This document shows positions 1 to 11,443 of a DNA stretch of 64,000 nucleotides, piece by piece (positions within the stretch are counted from its first letter, which is position 1; each line of letters opens with the position of its first letter). The notes beneath the pieces are model-generated. The model saw only the letters and a program-made list of their open reading frames with translations. It did not search any database and was not told the origin of the DNA. The translations under genes were made by a program, and so were the position numbers. The stretch is from positions 159,571,097-159,635,096 of the forward strand of contig NC_035437.2 of NCBI RefSeq assembly GCF_002127325.2, written 5' to 3'. The stretch is from Helianthus annuus. Taxonomy: Eukaryota; Streptophyta; Magnoliopsida; Asterales; Asteraceae.

Positions 1-197
1 GCACAAGGCGTGCCTTGCTTTTTTAACTGATCTTCGCGCAGAAGACTGTTGGAGGTAACTGGCAGTTCCCGGATGCGAGGCTTGGGACGTGTCTAGATAT
101 TTTCTTCCATTTTATTCCGTTTTTCATCCGCTTTTGCTTCCTTTGTTATTCTTGGGTTAGTTTTGTCTTGAAAATCAAATATTAACCAATTTAAGCC

Positions 198-433
198 ACC
201 CATGGCATTATAGCCTAGTGGTATCTTGGTGGTGTGATAAGGCTTATGACCATTAGGTCATGGGTTTGATTCCTACAAAGGGGGTTTTTCCCAGATTTAT
301 TGGGTTTCCTCCTGAATTGGTGTATAGGCATTATTGCCTAGTGGAGATGGATATGATCGGGTGGTTCTGCTGGTGGCACGATGATACTCCAGTGGTCCGT
401 CAGTGATCCAAATTTGCCGTTCAAAAAAAAAAA
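198..433 (+). mobile_element. tRNA-derived SINE
   Basis: A short non-coding retroposon. An A-box-like stretch (GCCTAGTGGTA, about 212) and a B-box-like stretch (GGGTTTGATTCC, about 263) resemble an RNA polymerase III internal promoter. The body ends in a run of A at 423-433. It is flanked by a 14-bp direct repeat AACCAATTTAAGCC at 184-197 and 434-447, the target-site duplication expected of LINE-driven retroposition. It encodes nothing and would rely on LINE reverse transcriptase supplied in trans. The identical 14-bp flanks suggest a fairly recent insertion. Family name not assigned. Confidence 0.85.
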
Positions 434-447
434 AACCAATTTAAGCC

Positions 448-2354
448 TATTTTGATATTTCTTTAACAAAACATAATAAAAAAGTTGATATAAAGTGATA
501 TAACAAAATGTGTATTTTGGCTCATATCAATACACTTGGCGCCTTTCTTGATGTCATAAATAAACCTTTCATTTCTACCACATGTAATCATACCTTCCCA
601 TACAACTACTTGTATACTCAATAACTCTTGCAAGATTTCTAGTAGTAATTGCTCCGTGTAATTCTTCCATATATTAAATAACACTTTCAATAATGTCTAT
701 GTCTGACATAGATTTTCTCTGCTTTGTCTTGTTTAAAGAACTAGTTTTACAATAAAACTTTGAGGTGATTCCTAAGCTCATGAACTCTTTCTTGACTCAT
801 CAAAATTAATCCCTTAATTATCATATCCTTTGATAAATGTTTGTACTTTACAAGTTGTCATAATATAATACAATCTGATTATTTACAACCCTTTGCAAAT
901 CTTTGGTCGCGAGCAATCTTTGGTCGCGAGCATCTGCTGATGCTCTTTTATGTAATCTTAACTAAAAGCCCATGAAAACTATTCTCATATTTCACCTTTG
1001 TTAGTCAAAAGTCATATTGATGTGACTCCTAGATTACATCATATCATAGGTTTGCCTGAAGCCACAGACGCTTAAGTCTTCCCGCATTACATATCCATCA
1101 TATGTTGATATAGGCCAATTAAGTATTTCAAAACTGTCAAGAAGATTTATTGTATATCTCATATACTTAACAATTTTGTCAGATTTGGGAATCTCACTAG
1201 ATATATTATCTTATAGAGATTTATATATGTACTCAAGATATCTCTATTTCATATAACTCATGACCTACATGTTCTTCAGAACTAAGCAATGTGTCATTAC
1301 ACAGTCTTACTAGACTCTTCTTTGTCTCTCACATACAATTTCAGAAGACAATTCAACTCCCACTAGCTTACAGAACCAAAAGCATTGCTTATTATAATTT
1401 GATCTTATCAATTTTCAAAATCTTTAAAATTGCATTTCAAACCCCAAGTGGAACTTGAATAACCACATACTTTATTGAGAATGACTGTAATGAATTCCTC
1501 AAAAGTATCTTTATGACATTTCTTAATCAAAATCAGAATCCTTGTTTGATTTAAAGCTTTATAGTCAGTGTTCTCCTGGCAATGGTTTGACATAAGTCAA
1601 GCGGATCTTAATACGCGTCAGCCATTGATCTGATTCTGGGTTCCTTATCAAGCCTTTGGTAGTATATGGTGTAATTCATACATTGGTTCTTTTATAAGAT
1701 CCAATTTGTACCTTCGAGTCCCTACTCTTTTTACAATCATTAAGTCCTAACTTAATGACCATTATCATTTTAGTGTGTGATTGTATCACAGACTTTCTAT
1801 GATTTGCAACATTTGAAACTGAAATTTCATACTTGCAATTCATCCCTGTCAGATTATTATCTGTATGATGAGACAATCACATAAGAACATTCTTTGTTTA
1901 AGTATTCATCATAATCCAATTATGATTCAAGTTCGACCTCTTAAAGGAAACTGGAACAATTCCGTAAATATCATTTAACGTATAATAGACATTAGTTTCC
2001 TTCTAATGTCTTTCGTAATGTGAACTATATCTTTCACATGTCTAGGATTTCTAAGAGACTTCCCAATTCTCTTTAATCACCTTATGTCAACCCATGACGT
2101 TGTTCATTGGTTTGATCTTGAGTTTGCTAGTAAGATGTAATGCTCATCAAGGTACTACTTGATAATAGCGCTTAACTACTCAATTTTAGGATCTTATCTA
2201 GAAAGCTTGGTAGAACTATTTTACCAATTAGTTAACGGAGTTTAATAATCTAATTATATCTCACTCATGTTAGGCATCAAATAGTGTTTACAATATCATC
2301 ATTAGAACCAATTTGTTCATATGATTGTCTCGTTAGTTTCACACGAATTGTATA
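448..2354. other. AT-rich intergenic stretch, no gene recognised
   Basis: No reading frame with a recognisable domain on either strand; the few ORFs are below 80 codons and of biased composition. A 17-bp unit (AATCTTTGGTCGCGAGC) is tandemly doubled at about 898-931. It may be an old degraded retrotransposon, but I cannot name a family. The first 183 bases of the window are equally uninformative. Confidence 0.5.
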
Positions 2355-2389
2355 TATAACAACCCTCCAAAATAATTCCGACACCCTAA

Positions 2390-3725
2390 TGATGTACTGA
2401 AAAGTACATATGTTTATAGTGTATATTTTGGTCAGTTTTCAGTCGTTTTGAGTCTGTTTTAGGTTAGAACTATGATACTGCTGACGTTAAGCTTTGATTT
2501 CAGGTCCCGTTGCTTAAAGTGTTGAAAAACGAGTAAAAACGAGCAGTTCGGAAGAAAAACGGGATTCGTACGTGCGTCGGAGAAGCTGGAATTCGGAAAA
2601 GAATTAAAAAATCAAGAAATTGAGTTTAGAGGCGCCGCGTGACGCCTAGCCACCCTCGCGCCACGCGAGGGTCCCTATTTGGATGATTTTGGCTTCTGGG
2701 TTTAGGGTTTGACTGAATATTACCAAGAAACTTAACTAAAAACCCAAAAATTGCGAACCAAGAAACCCTAGGACGAATTTCAAAGGAGATTTTGAGCTTT
2801 TCGGAGTATTTTGGCTAACGGGGATCATCCGGTTGAAGCTTGGATCGTGAGAGTGAAGATCTTTCGGGTTTTATCTCCCGGTGTTCCTTATTTTCGCGTT
2901 TTCAATACTTTATGATGAATTCTTGTTTTGAACTTGTTTTGTTTGATTTGAACAACATGTTTCTTGGCTAAACTTAGATACTACCTAGATTTGATGAAGG
3001 TTTAATTTATGTTTGGATCTTTTAACGGTTTTTATTGTTTGATTATGGATTGACTTTGAAAGTAAAGTGTTCTAGATTTTCTGATTTGGTGCATATGCGT
3101 ATTTACTTTTGATTGTGGATTGTTTGCTGTTTCACATAGATTTTAGTGACGGTCTTTATCACATAATAGATCTGTGTTGATTATTTGCATCCTTGCGGGT
3201 TCGGGTGATCGTTGGGTAAATCGGCCGATAGCCTTAGAAACAGTAATTAAAATACAATTAGAAGTAAATATTCTGCTTAACTTGTCGCTGAGAGGCTCGG
3301 GTTAGTTATTAGGTCGCGGTGCAATTTATAGCCAATTTAGATTTTGAGAGAAGTCGAAGTTAGTTCCCTAATTGCAGTTGTGTCTAGTAAACCAAATCAG
3401 AACCTAGAATTGCCTTAGATTATCGCGCTGAGAGGTAGATAGTCATATTAGGGCACTTTTAGAGACGTTAGAGGACTGAGAGGAAATCTAACAGTCGGTA
3501 ATCATAACAGCCTTGTAGGGTTTCCTAGGTTTCTTCCTGAGAAGGGTCGGGAAGTCTTAGCATTGAAATACCTTAAGGTTTAGTATTTAACGATCCCGGC
3601 TCCATACAACAATAAAACCGTTAGAAGTCCATTCGTAGTTAAACTGGATTTAAGTCTAGGTAGCCCTTAATCTCATCTGAAACAAAACCTTAGTTTTCGT
3701 TCGTGTTTTAGTTAATTTCAATTTA
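2390..3725 (+). repeat. Left LTR of Athila-1 (plus-sense, 3' part missing)
   Basis: Begins TGATGTACTG. Its order of blocks matches the minus-strand (sense) reading of the Athila-2 LTR: an early AACGAG block, then a GC-rich cassette at 2631-2672 (GGCGCCGCGTGACGCC), then AAACCCTA leader-like sequence, then CTTGGCTAAACTTA. It is therefore plus-sense while the adjoining ORFs are minus. It stops abruptly at 3725, where the env-position ORF is joined. Its missing 3' part is found at 22476-22737 on the opposite strand, giving a reconstructed length near 1.6 kb. Confidence 0.8.
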
Positions 3726-5077
3726 CCTGAACCGCCGGCCTGCTGCCAACCGAACTGACCACTGTAGGCATATCCACTCTGACCTCCCCACTGGTCATAC
3801 CCCGGGTACTGACCATACACATACGGGGCCTGCTGGTCGCCTCCGTAAACCGGTGGAGGTAATAGTCCGGCAAAAGGCTGTGGTACCGGTGCATTAAGTG
3901 CCATACCTGACATCATGTATCGGAGCATATCATCCTGCCTATGGTGGCTCTGCATCACCCACTGCTGGTCCACCCGCATCCTACTGTCCATCTGATCCAA
4001 CCTCTCCTGTGTGTAGTCAAAAGCAGCCTCGGGAGTGAACGGGTTGGGTCTCGGCGGTCTAACCGGCCGTGGTGGAGGGACCGCACGCCTCTCTCGAGGT
4101 ACCGGCTGTCTCTGTGGGGGAGCTCCAACCTCATGGTTCCACTCTGGTGGATCAGATTGGGTAAGAATACCCGCCAACTGAAGGTCCAAAACACCCCAAC
4201 GAACTGTAGGCATACCCACATTCATCTCAGTAAGTTTGTACTTTGTGAGGGCCCGAATGTTCCTTGCCAACCTAGTGATGTAAGGGCCCATATCCAAAGC
4301 AGCCCTTTTACCTCCCCGACGAGGCCTATTGAATGACCACGCGAAGAAGCTAGCCAAATTCCAGTTCCGCTTCTCCACCATACACATCAAGGCGAAGATA
4401 TCTAGCCAATTTGCCTTGTTCTCCCCCGACTTTCTCGCCACCACAGTCGTCGCTAACATCTTTAAAATATACCTGTAAATCGGGTCACGAACCGATGAGA
4501 TAAGGTTCGTGTGCGCGAACGACTGTGTCGAGATCGAACCCCAAAATTCACCCAACTCTGTCGGGCCCAAACTCTTCGGCCTATTATAGTTAAACACACC
4601 CCGAAGCCCATTCACGAACTCTTCCGTCACTACCTCTTCCGACGAATACAAACCCAGTGCCACCCCAAATTGGGGTATAGTCATCTCGTACAAATTCCTC
4701 CCCAACGAAAATGATACCGCATTAGCTTCAGAAAATGCACCCTCCTTGTGACGGAAGGTACAATGGAACTCTATAGTAAGCTCGGTATATTGCGTCTCTT
4801 CACACGCATCCATAACCATCCGCAACCTTGGTCCTAACAACTCATTGACCCGTTCACTCGCCCCCATACTCTCCAACCATTCCCAATCTATGATCCGATG
4901 TTCCAAAGTTTGGGTTACCACATACTTTTTCATCTTAACCCTTTCTTCAGTATCTTCATCAAAGTCTAACATCGGATGATCACTCAACTTGTCAATCTTG
5001 GCGTACACTCTCCTATCGTTCCCACGATACTTGATTCTTCTCTTCCTTGGGTTGGACGAGGATCCTGCACCTGACAT
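3656..5077 (-). CDS. Athila envelope-position ORF (ATHILA ORF family), 3' end altered
   Basis: Lies downstream of pol where Athila elements carry a third ORF. The family (named ATHILA in domain databases) is of uncertain function and has been discussed as envelope-like or as a structural or accessory protein. I chose the ATG at 5077 because it sits 3 bases after a strong splice acceptor (TTGTTTTGCAG ending at 5081), as in Athila-2. Shared blocks with the Athila-2 copy include LGPRLR/LGPKFR, ITIEFHSTF-like, FALGRKSYEMTIP-like and a LMCMVEKR/LMCMVEQR block. The C-terminal third is Pro/Gln/Gly/Tyr-rich. No convincing signal peptide or hydrophobic membrane segment is visible, which weakens a fusion-protein role. 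The last 23 codons or so (from 3725 down) are read out of inverted LTR sequence, so the natural C-terminus is lost. Confidence 0.75.
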   Translation of the reverse strand: MSGAGSSSNPRKRRIKYRGNDRRVYAKIDKLSDHPMLDFDEDTEERVKMKKYVVTQTLEHRIIDWEWLESMGASERVNELLGPRLRMVMDACEETQYTELTIEFHCTFRHKEGAFSEANAVSFSLGRNLYEMTIPQFGVALGLYSSEEVVTEEFVNGLRGVFNYNRPKSLGPTELGEFWGSISTQSFAHTNLISSVRDPIYRYILKMLATTVVARKSGENKANWLDIFALMCMVEKRNWNLASFFAWSFNRPRRGGKRAALDMGPYITRLARNIRALTKYKLTEMNVGMPTVRWGVLDLQLAGILTQSDPPEWNHEVGAPPQRQPVPRERRAVPPPRPVRPPRPNPFTPEAAFDYTQERLDQMDSRMRVDQQWVMQSHHRQDDMLRYMMSGMALNAPVPQPFAGLLPPPVYGGDQQAPYVYGQYPGYDQWGGQSGYAYSGQFGWQQAGGSGKLKLTKTRTKTKVLFQMRLRAT

Positions 5078-5083
5078 GATCTG

Positions 5084-6588
5084 CAAAACAAGACATATTT
5101 GACAAGAAAACAATGCAGATTATTAGTACCACGAGCTATTTTTGGTCTTTTTAATTTTTTTAATTTTTTTTATATTTTTTAAAGAAAAAGAAAAACAATA
5201 AAGAACTAGCCGTATAGCATTTCGTTCGCGGCTAATTTCGAAAAAAGAATGGGTTACCGTTTACAAAGGCGTAAGTTACACATCCTTTCGCCCGAATGGA
5301 GATTGAGTACGGGCAAAAAGTTGTGAACTTGTACATGCATATAAGTAAACCCGACACTAGACTCAAACTACTATCCTAAAAACACTTCTAGACTCACGAC
5401 TCGAACGAACTACGACTCAATGTACACTATCTCCTCCCGGCACTTTAATTGTCCTCAATTAAGCATAAGTGCCAAAATATCCCCACACTTGAGGCGAAAA
5501 CACGTGAGAGTTGGACATTTTAAACCCTAACATAACATTTGAAGCAACAAAATCTGTTAAGGAAACTAAATTCGTTTGCAAAAATCAGTTCAAAAACTTA
5601 TTTTTTTTTAGCAAAAATCCATAGTTACACCCAAACAAACCCGCAAAGCTTAAACATGATGCGTAGTGGTCCAAACATACCCCAAACGTGCTAAACAACC
5701 TCAAGCAAACCAACCCGAACCATCCGCAGACCCGATTTGTATGTAACATCCAAACCTTACCACCTACATACCACTAACATGACAAAGAGGAGCAAAAATT
5801 CTAACTTTAAGACCCTACACAAACCCTAACACCAAGACAAGACTGACCCGACACTAAACAAGGCAATAAAGCTACCTACTAGTGAGAAATTACAAGAAAC
5901 ATACCTTGGAATCGGATTGAACAAAAAAATTAAGGTCTTGAACTTTTTGCACACGGATTTGCCCAAAATCTTGAAAATGGGGTGAGAAATCGGGTGAAAT
6001 AGATGGCTAAGATTGTGGGGAACGTGATTGTGGTGATTTTGGAAGAAAAATGGAGCGATTTGGTGAAAAAACGAGTGAGATATGGTGAAAATGGCGAAAT
6101 TCGCGTTTTAGGGTTTGGAAAGGGGAAAGGAAGGGTTTCAGCGAACAGGTTCAAGTTAAAACTGATTTTAAAAGGGCCAAGGGGGCGTCGCGTGACGCGA
6201 CAGTGGGTCACCCAGGCCTCGCGTAACGCGGCGGTTCTGAAAACAATTAATTTGAACCCTTAAACCCTCGCGTGACGCGAAGGAGCTAGGCGTCGCGCGG
6301 GGGTCTGTTTTTGGCAGAATGTTGCGTGAAAAAATCTTGTTCATGCCTTAGAAAAATTTTCAACTCTTTCCCAACCCAACCAAAAACCTCAAAATTTTTT
6401 CTAAGTGTTTAAAACACTTACCTGGGATCTCTTTTCTCGTGCATTCTCCGTTCCGTAGCGATGATGAAACCTGCAAAATTCTCAACGACACAAAACACAG
6501 ACCGAAAAACTACAAAAAACTATGAAAAACACGAAAAAATAAAGAAATTTACAAACGGTACATACTCTACACGCGAAGCTTTTCGCGC
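5084..6588 (-). other. Athila-1 spacer between pol and the env-position ORF
   Basis: About 1.5 kb without a credible gene. On the sense strand it ends in the intron 3' end (pyrimidine-rich, TTGTTTTGCAG). Sense-strand AAACCCTAAAACGC-like sequence lies near 6105-6120. Two GC-rich palindromic clusters with CGCGTGACGCG words lie at 6184-6240 and 6265-6305. The small ORFs here on either strand lack family features and are treated as chance. Confidence 0.55.
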
Positions 6589-9500
6589 TCACTGTTCGGC
6601 AAAGGTAGGTGGGTCCTCTAGAGGAATTTCTTCCTCTTCAGTAGTATCAATAGGACCTCCCAAGTAATGTTTCAGTCTATGGCCGTTTACCTTCCACACA
6701 CCTTTGTCGACCTCATCGTATAGCTCAACCGTGCCATATGGAAACACTTCTTTCACCACATACGGCCCACTCCACCTCGATTTCAATTTTCCTGCTATCA
6801 ATTTCAACCGTGAGTTGAACAAAAGTACTTTATCACCTACCTTAAAATCTTTCAAACCTCTCAACCGCCTATCATGCAATGCCTTAGTTTTCTCCTTGAT
6901 ACTCCATGATCTTTCATAAGCGGCATCTCTCAATGCTTCCAACTCATGAATCTGGAAGAATCTCCTCCTTGCGGCTTCGGTAAGGTCAAGGTTTACGGTT
7001 TTTAATGCCCACAACGCCCTATGCTCTAATTCTACCGGAAGATGGCAAGCTTTGCCATACACGATCATAAAGGGTGTTGTGCCTAACGGTGTCTTATAGG
7101 CGGTACGGAATGCCCACAAAGCGTCGTCGAGCTTTTCCGACCAATCCTTTCTACTTTTTCCTACCGTTTTCTCTAAGATTCTCTTCACCCCTCGGTTAGC
7201 ATTCTCTACTTGGCCACTAGTTTGCGGGTGGTACGCGGTAGAAAGACGATGAGTGACACCGTAGCGTGCAAGTGCCTTTTCCATGGCGGAATTGCAAAAA
7301 TGCGTGCCACGGTCACTTATGATAGCTTTAGGGACTCCGAAACGCGTAAACAACTTCTTAAGGAATCTCACCACCACTCGGGCATCATTGGTGGGCAAAG
7401 GTTGAGCTTCGACCCACTTCGAAACGTAGTCAATGGCCACGAGGATGTACCTATTCCCACTAGAGGATGGGAAAGGTCCCATGAAGTCAATGCCCCATAC
7501 GTCAAAAATTTCTAAGACTTGGATGGGATTTTGAGGCATTTCATCCTTGGATGAGATGTTGCCGGTACGTTGGCAACGGTCACAAGTCCTAACAAACTCT
7601 ACGGCATCCTTAACTACCGTTGGCCAATAAAACCCACTATCGAAAACCTTTTGTGCTGTCACATTCGCTCCGTGATGGCCCCCCGTTAAACCCTCGTGCA
7701 CATGTCTAAGGATGTCTAAACCATCCTCCTTTGAAACGCATCTCCTAAGCACTCTATCTCCACCTATCCTAAAGAGGTAAGGGTCGTCCCAAATATACTT
7801 CCTAGCCTCCCTAAGAAGCTTTTTCTTTTGTTGGTAAGACATACCCCTCACAAGATCTCCGGTTGCCAAATAGTTTGCCAAATCCGAAAACCATGGCAAA
7901 CCCTCTACCTCGGCACTTACAAAATCTATGGTTTCGTGGGGAAAGGTATCTCCTATGGAATCCTCACGAACCTCCTCTCTCTTTGGATCCTCTAATCGTG
8001 ACAAGTGGTCGGCGGCCACGTTTTCTGCTCCCTTTTTATCCTTAATTTCTATATCGAACTCGGAGAGCAGAAGAATCCATCTAATAAGACGCGGCTTTGC
8101 GTCTTTCTTTTGAAACAGAAATCGCAAAGCGGAATGGTCGGTGAACACGGTGGTTTTAGAAAGCACGAGATATGAGCGAAACTTGTCAAACGCAAACACT
8201 ACGGCTAAGAGTTCCTTTTCCGTCGTGGTATAGTTCTCTTGAGCATCGTTTAGAGTTTTGCTCGCGTAGTAGATCGGATGAAAGTGTTTATCGACTCTTT
8301 GACCTAGGACCGCACCTACGGCATAATCGCTTGCGTCACACATGAGCTCGAAAGGTAAGCTCCAATTGGGCGAAACAAGTATCGGGGCACTAACAAGTTT
8401 TTCTTTCAAGAAGTCGAACGCCTTGATGCACTCCTCGTCGAAGACAAAAGGTACATCCTTCTCTAAAAGCCTAGTCATCGGGCGTGTGATTTTGGAAAAA
8501 TCCTTTATAAAACGCCTATAAAAGCCCGCATGACCCAAAAAGCTCCTAACGGACTTAACACTAGTAGGTGGAGGCAATCTACTTATTGTATCTATCTTGG
8601 CCCTATCCACCTCTATGCCTTCTCTCGACACCTTGTGTCCTAACACTATCCCCTCCGTCACCATAAAGTGACACTTCTCCCAATTCAACATAAGATTTGT
8701 CTCTATGCACCTCTTAAGCATCCTATCAAGATTAGAAAGACATTGGTCGAAAGTGGTGCCATAAACCGAGAAGTCATCCATGAAAACTTCCATGGAAGTC
8801 TCAAGCATGTCTTGGAATATGGCTACCATGCACCTTTGGAAAGTTGCCGGAGCGTTGCATAACCCGAAAGGCATGCGGCGATACGCATAAGTGCCGTAAG
8901 GGCATGTGAATGTCGTTTTATCTTGATCCTCCGGGGCGATGGGGATCTGAAAATAACCCGAAAATCCATCGAGAAAACAATAGAATTGTTGACCCGCTAG
9001 ACGCTCCAACATTTGGTCAATGAATGGTAAGGGGAAGTGATCTTTCCGGGTGGCGTCGTTTAACTTTCGATAATCTATGCATACACGCCAACCGGTAACG
9101 GTACGGGAAGGGATTAACTCGTTCTTTTCATTCATGATCACTGTCATCCCACCCTTTTTTGGGACGACTTGGGTCGGGCTAACCCATGGTGAATCGGAAA
9201 TGGGGTAAATTACCCCGGCATCTAACAACTTAAGAACCTCTTTCTTAACAACCTCTTGCATGTTCGGATTAAGGCGCCTTTGAGGTTGCACCACCGGCTT
9301 ATAGTCATCTTCCATGAGTATTCGGTGGGTACAATAGGCGGGGCTTATGCCCTTGATATCCGAAAGGCGCCATGCAATAGCTTCCCTATTCACTCTCAAC
9401 ACCTCTAATAACCTACCCTTCTCTTCCTCCTCTAACTTAGACGAAATAATGACGGGATTCTCGGAACCCTCACCTAAAAAAGCATACTCTAAGTGGGATG

Positions 9501-11438
9501 GGAGGACCTTGAGTTCTAAAGGGGCGGGTTTCTCTATAGGAGTACTTTCACTCTCACTCTTAATTTCACTTAATTCTAGCACTTCGGGGACCCACTCGTC
9601 CTCGTCTAACTCTTCACTCTCACTAGCTACCTCTTCTACCTTATCAACTACTTCCTCGATCCTACTCTCGACTAGGTCGGCTCCACTAATGTAGTCAAAG
9701 CAATGGTCAACACAAGATAAGAAAGACTCTATGAAATAGACCGAATGACAAGGACTACTAAGATCGTCGGAACCACTAGGGTGTTCCATGGAGCGTGCTA
9801 TCTCGAAAGTCACCCTCTCCTCGCCGACTTGAAGTGTGATTTTCCCGTCGAAGACATCGATGATGGCCTTGGCGGTACACAAGAATGGGCGTCCTAGAAT
9901 GATGGGAACCTTTTCGTCGGCTTCCATATCAAGAACGACAAAGTCTACGGGGAAGACGAACTTATCCACTTTGACTAGAAGGTTTTCAATAATGCCTAGT
10001 GGATACTTAACGGACCTATCGGCTAGCGACAAAGACATGCGTGTAGGTGACAACTCTCCTAGACCTAACCTCTCATACAAAGAATATGGCATTAGGTTTA
10101 TACTCGCTCCTAGGTCGGCTAGGGCCCTACACTCGGTATCGCTCCCAAACAAGCACGGGATGGTAAAAAGGCCCGGATCCGTCAATTTTTCCGGAACCTT
10201 GTTCAACACTACGGCGGAACATCCTCCACTAAGGGGGATGTTAGAAACCTCTCCTAACCTATCCTTGCGTTTTAGAAGGTCTTTTAGGAATTTTGCATAT
10301 TTCGGCATTGATTGAAGAGCTTCTATAAAAGGAAGGTTGATCCTAAGCTGCTTAAAGATCTCTAAAAATTTCCCGTACTCTTTGGAATAAGTTTGATTTT
10401 TAAGGCGGGAAGGAAACGGAGCACGGGAAGTATCAACATTGGGTGAAGGAACAACTTGAACGGGTTTCTTTCCTACACTCTTCTCACTCGAAGGCCCCCC
10501 GGTGTGTGCGGTACTTTCTGGGATTAACCTAGGTTGCACTTTACCGGGCGCCTCCATTTCAATCTCCTCATCTACGGGGTCCTCATCTTCTATCTCAACA
10601 CTCTCGGGTCTCACTACCTCTCCTAAGGTCCTACCACTACGGGTCGAAATTGCCTTCAAAGAGCCAGATGGGTTGGGCCTTGTGTTGCCCGAAAATTGAC
10701 CGGGAGGTCGTTCTTGCAACTGGCGTGCAATATCCCCAACTTGCCTTTGAAGGTCTAAGAAGCTTGAATGATTATTCTTTAGGAGCGTAGCATGGTCCTC
10801 TAAGGTACGTTGGGTAGCCTGATCCTTAACCAATAATTGGGAAAGAAGGTCCTCTATCCTAGACAAACTACCACCTGACCCCTCACTCTTAGGTTGAACC
10901 TCTTGGTTTGACCCCTCACCTCTAAACTGCCCCCCTGAACCTGAACTAGCAAATTGACCTGTTTGACCCGACCCCCCACTAGAATAAAAACCTGGCCCCC
11001 TACTTTGGTATTGACCTGACGGAAAACCAGGGGGGTTACCTGAGGAGCGATAATTATTAGCACGCCAATTAGAGTTACTATTGTTGAACGGGTTAGTTGG
11101 ACCCCTATTTTGACCTGCTAAATACTCGACCTGCTCTAGGGTGATGGTTGGGCAATCTATGGTGTCATGTCCCCCTCTACAAACCTCGCATCTATCTACC
11201 TTCTTCTTAATTTCTAGCAACTCTTTGGTGATATAGTCAAGCTGAGATATTACCTTTGAGTCTGAAACGACTTGATTCACTCCTCGAGAGGACGAGGAGG
11301 TAATCACAGGATTGGAATTCCTGCCGGTAGCACTATGATCTATATCAGCATGAGCGAAGCTCTCAAAGAGGTCGTTGCAGTCAGCCACAGTTTTCTTTCC
11401 CATTAGGTGGCCTCCTGCGGATGTGTCGAATCGGGCCT
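6589..11438 (-). CDS. Athila-1 Gag C-terminus and Pol polyprotein (PR-RT-RNase H-integrase)
   Basis: Continuous frame of about 1,615 codons, the 3' part of gag-pol after the F insertion. The ORF's apparent ATG at 11451 lies in F, not in Athila. In order: Gag tail with a zinc knuckle (CEVCRGGHDTIDC, near residue 88), a Gly/Ser/Gln-rich linker, retropepsin ([11 protein letters not shown], codons near 10115), reverse transcriptase with FLDGFSGY and FMDDF catalytic motifs, RNase H ([23 protein letters not shown]), and integrase with an HHCC zinc domain and the DDE motifs [17 protein letters not shown] and GQVENANRG. It copies genomic RNA into cDNA and inserts it. The reading frame has no stop and all catalytic blocks look intact, so decay of this part is slight. 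Gag continues at 22282-21526. Athila affiliation rests on the PFPSRLKNQ block, the zinc-knuckle form and the tRNA-Asp primer site. Confidence 0.9.
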
Positions 11439-11443
11439 TGCAC

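Noticed and set aside
205..275. A tRNA gene in the first 300 bases
   Set aside because: Only A-box and B-box-like words are present; no cloverleaf with an anticodon arm could be formed. The A tail and 14-bp target duplication show it is a SINE.
3656..5077. Calling the third Athila ORF a true envelope protein
   Set aside because: No signal peptide, transmembrane segment or cleavage site is visible; only its position resembles env.
7210..7515. ORFs antisense to Athila pol (also 9347-10315 and 56096-58743)
   Set aside because: They mirror conserved pol domains on the other strand and have no independent start context or domain.
10111..10116. Loss of the protease motif in Athila-1 (DLG instead of DSG)
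   Set aside because: The catalytic Asp is kept, and as far as I recall DLGAS is a frequent natural form in plant Athila-type proteases, so it is not evidence of inactivation.
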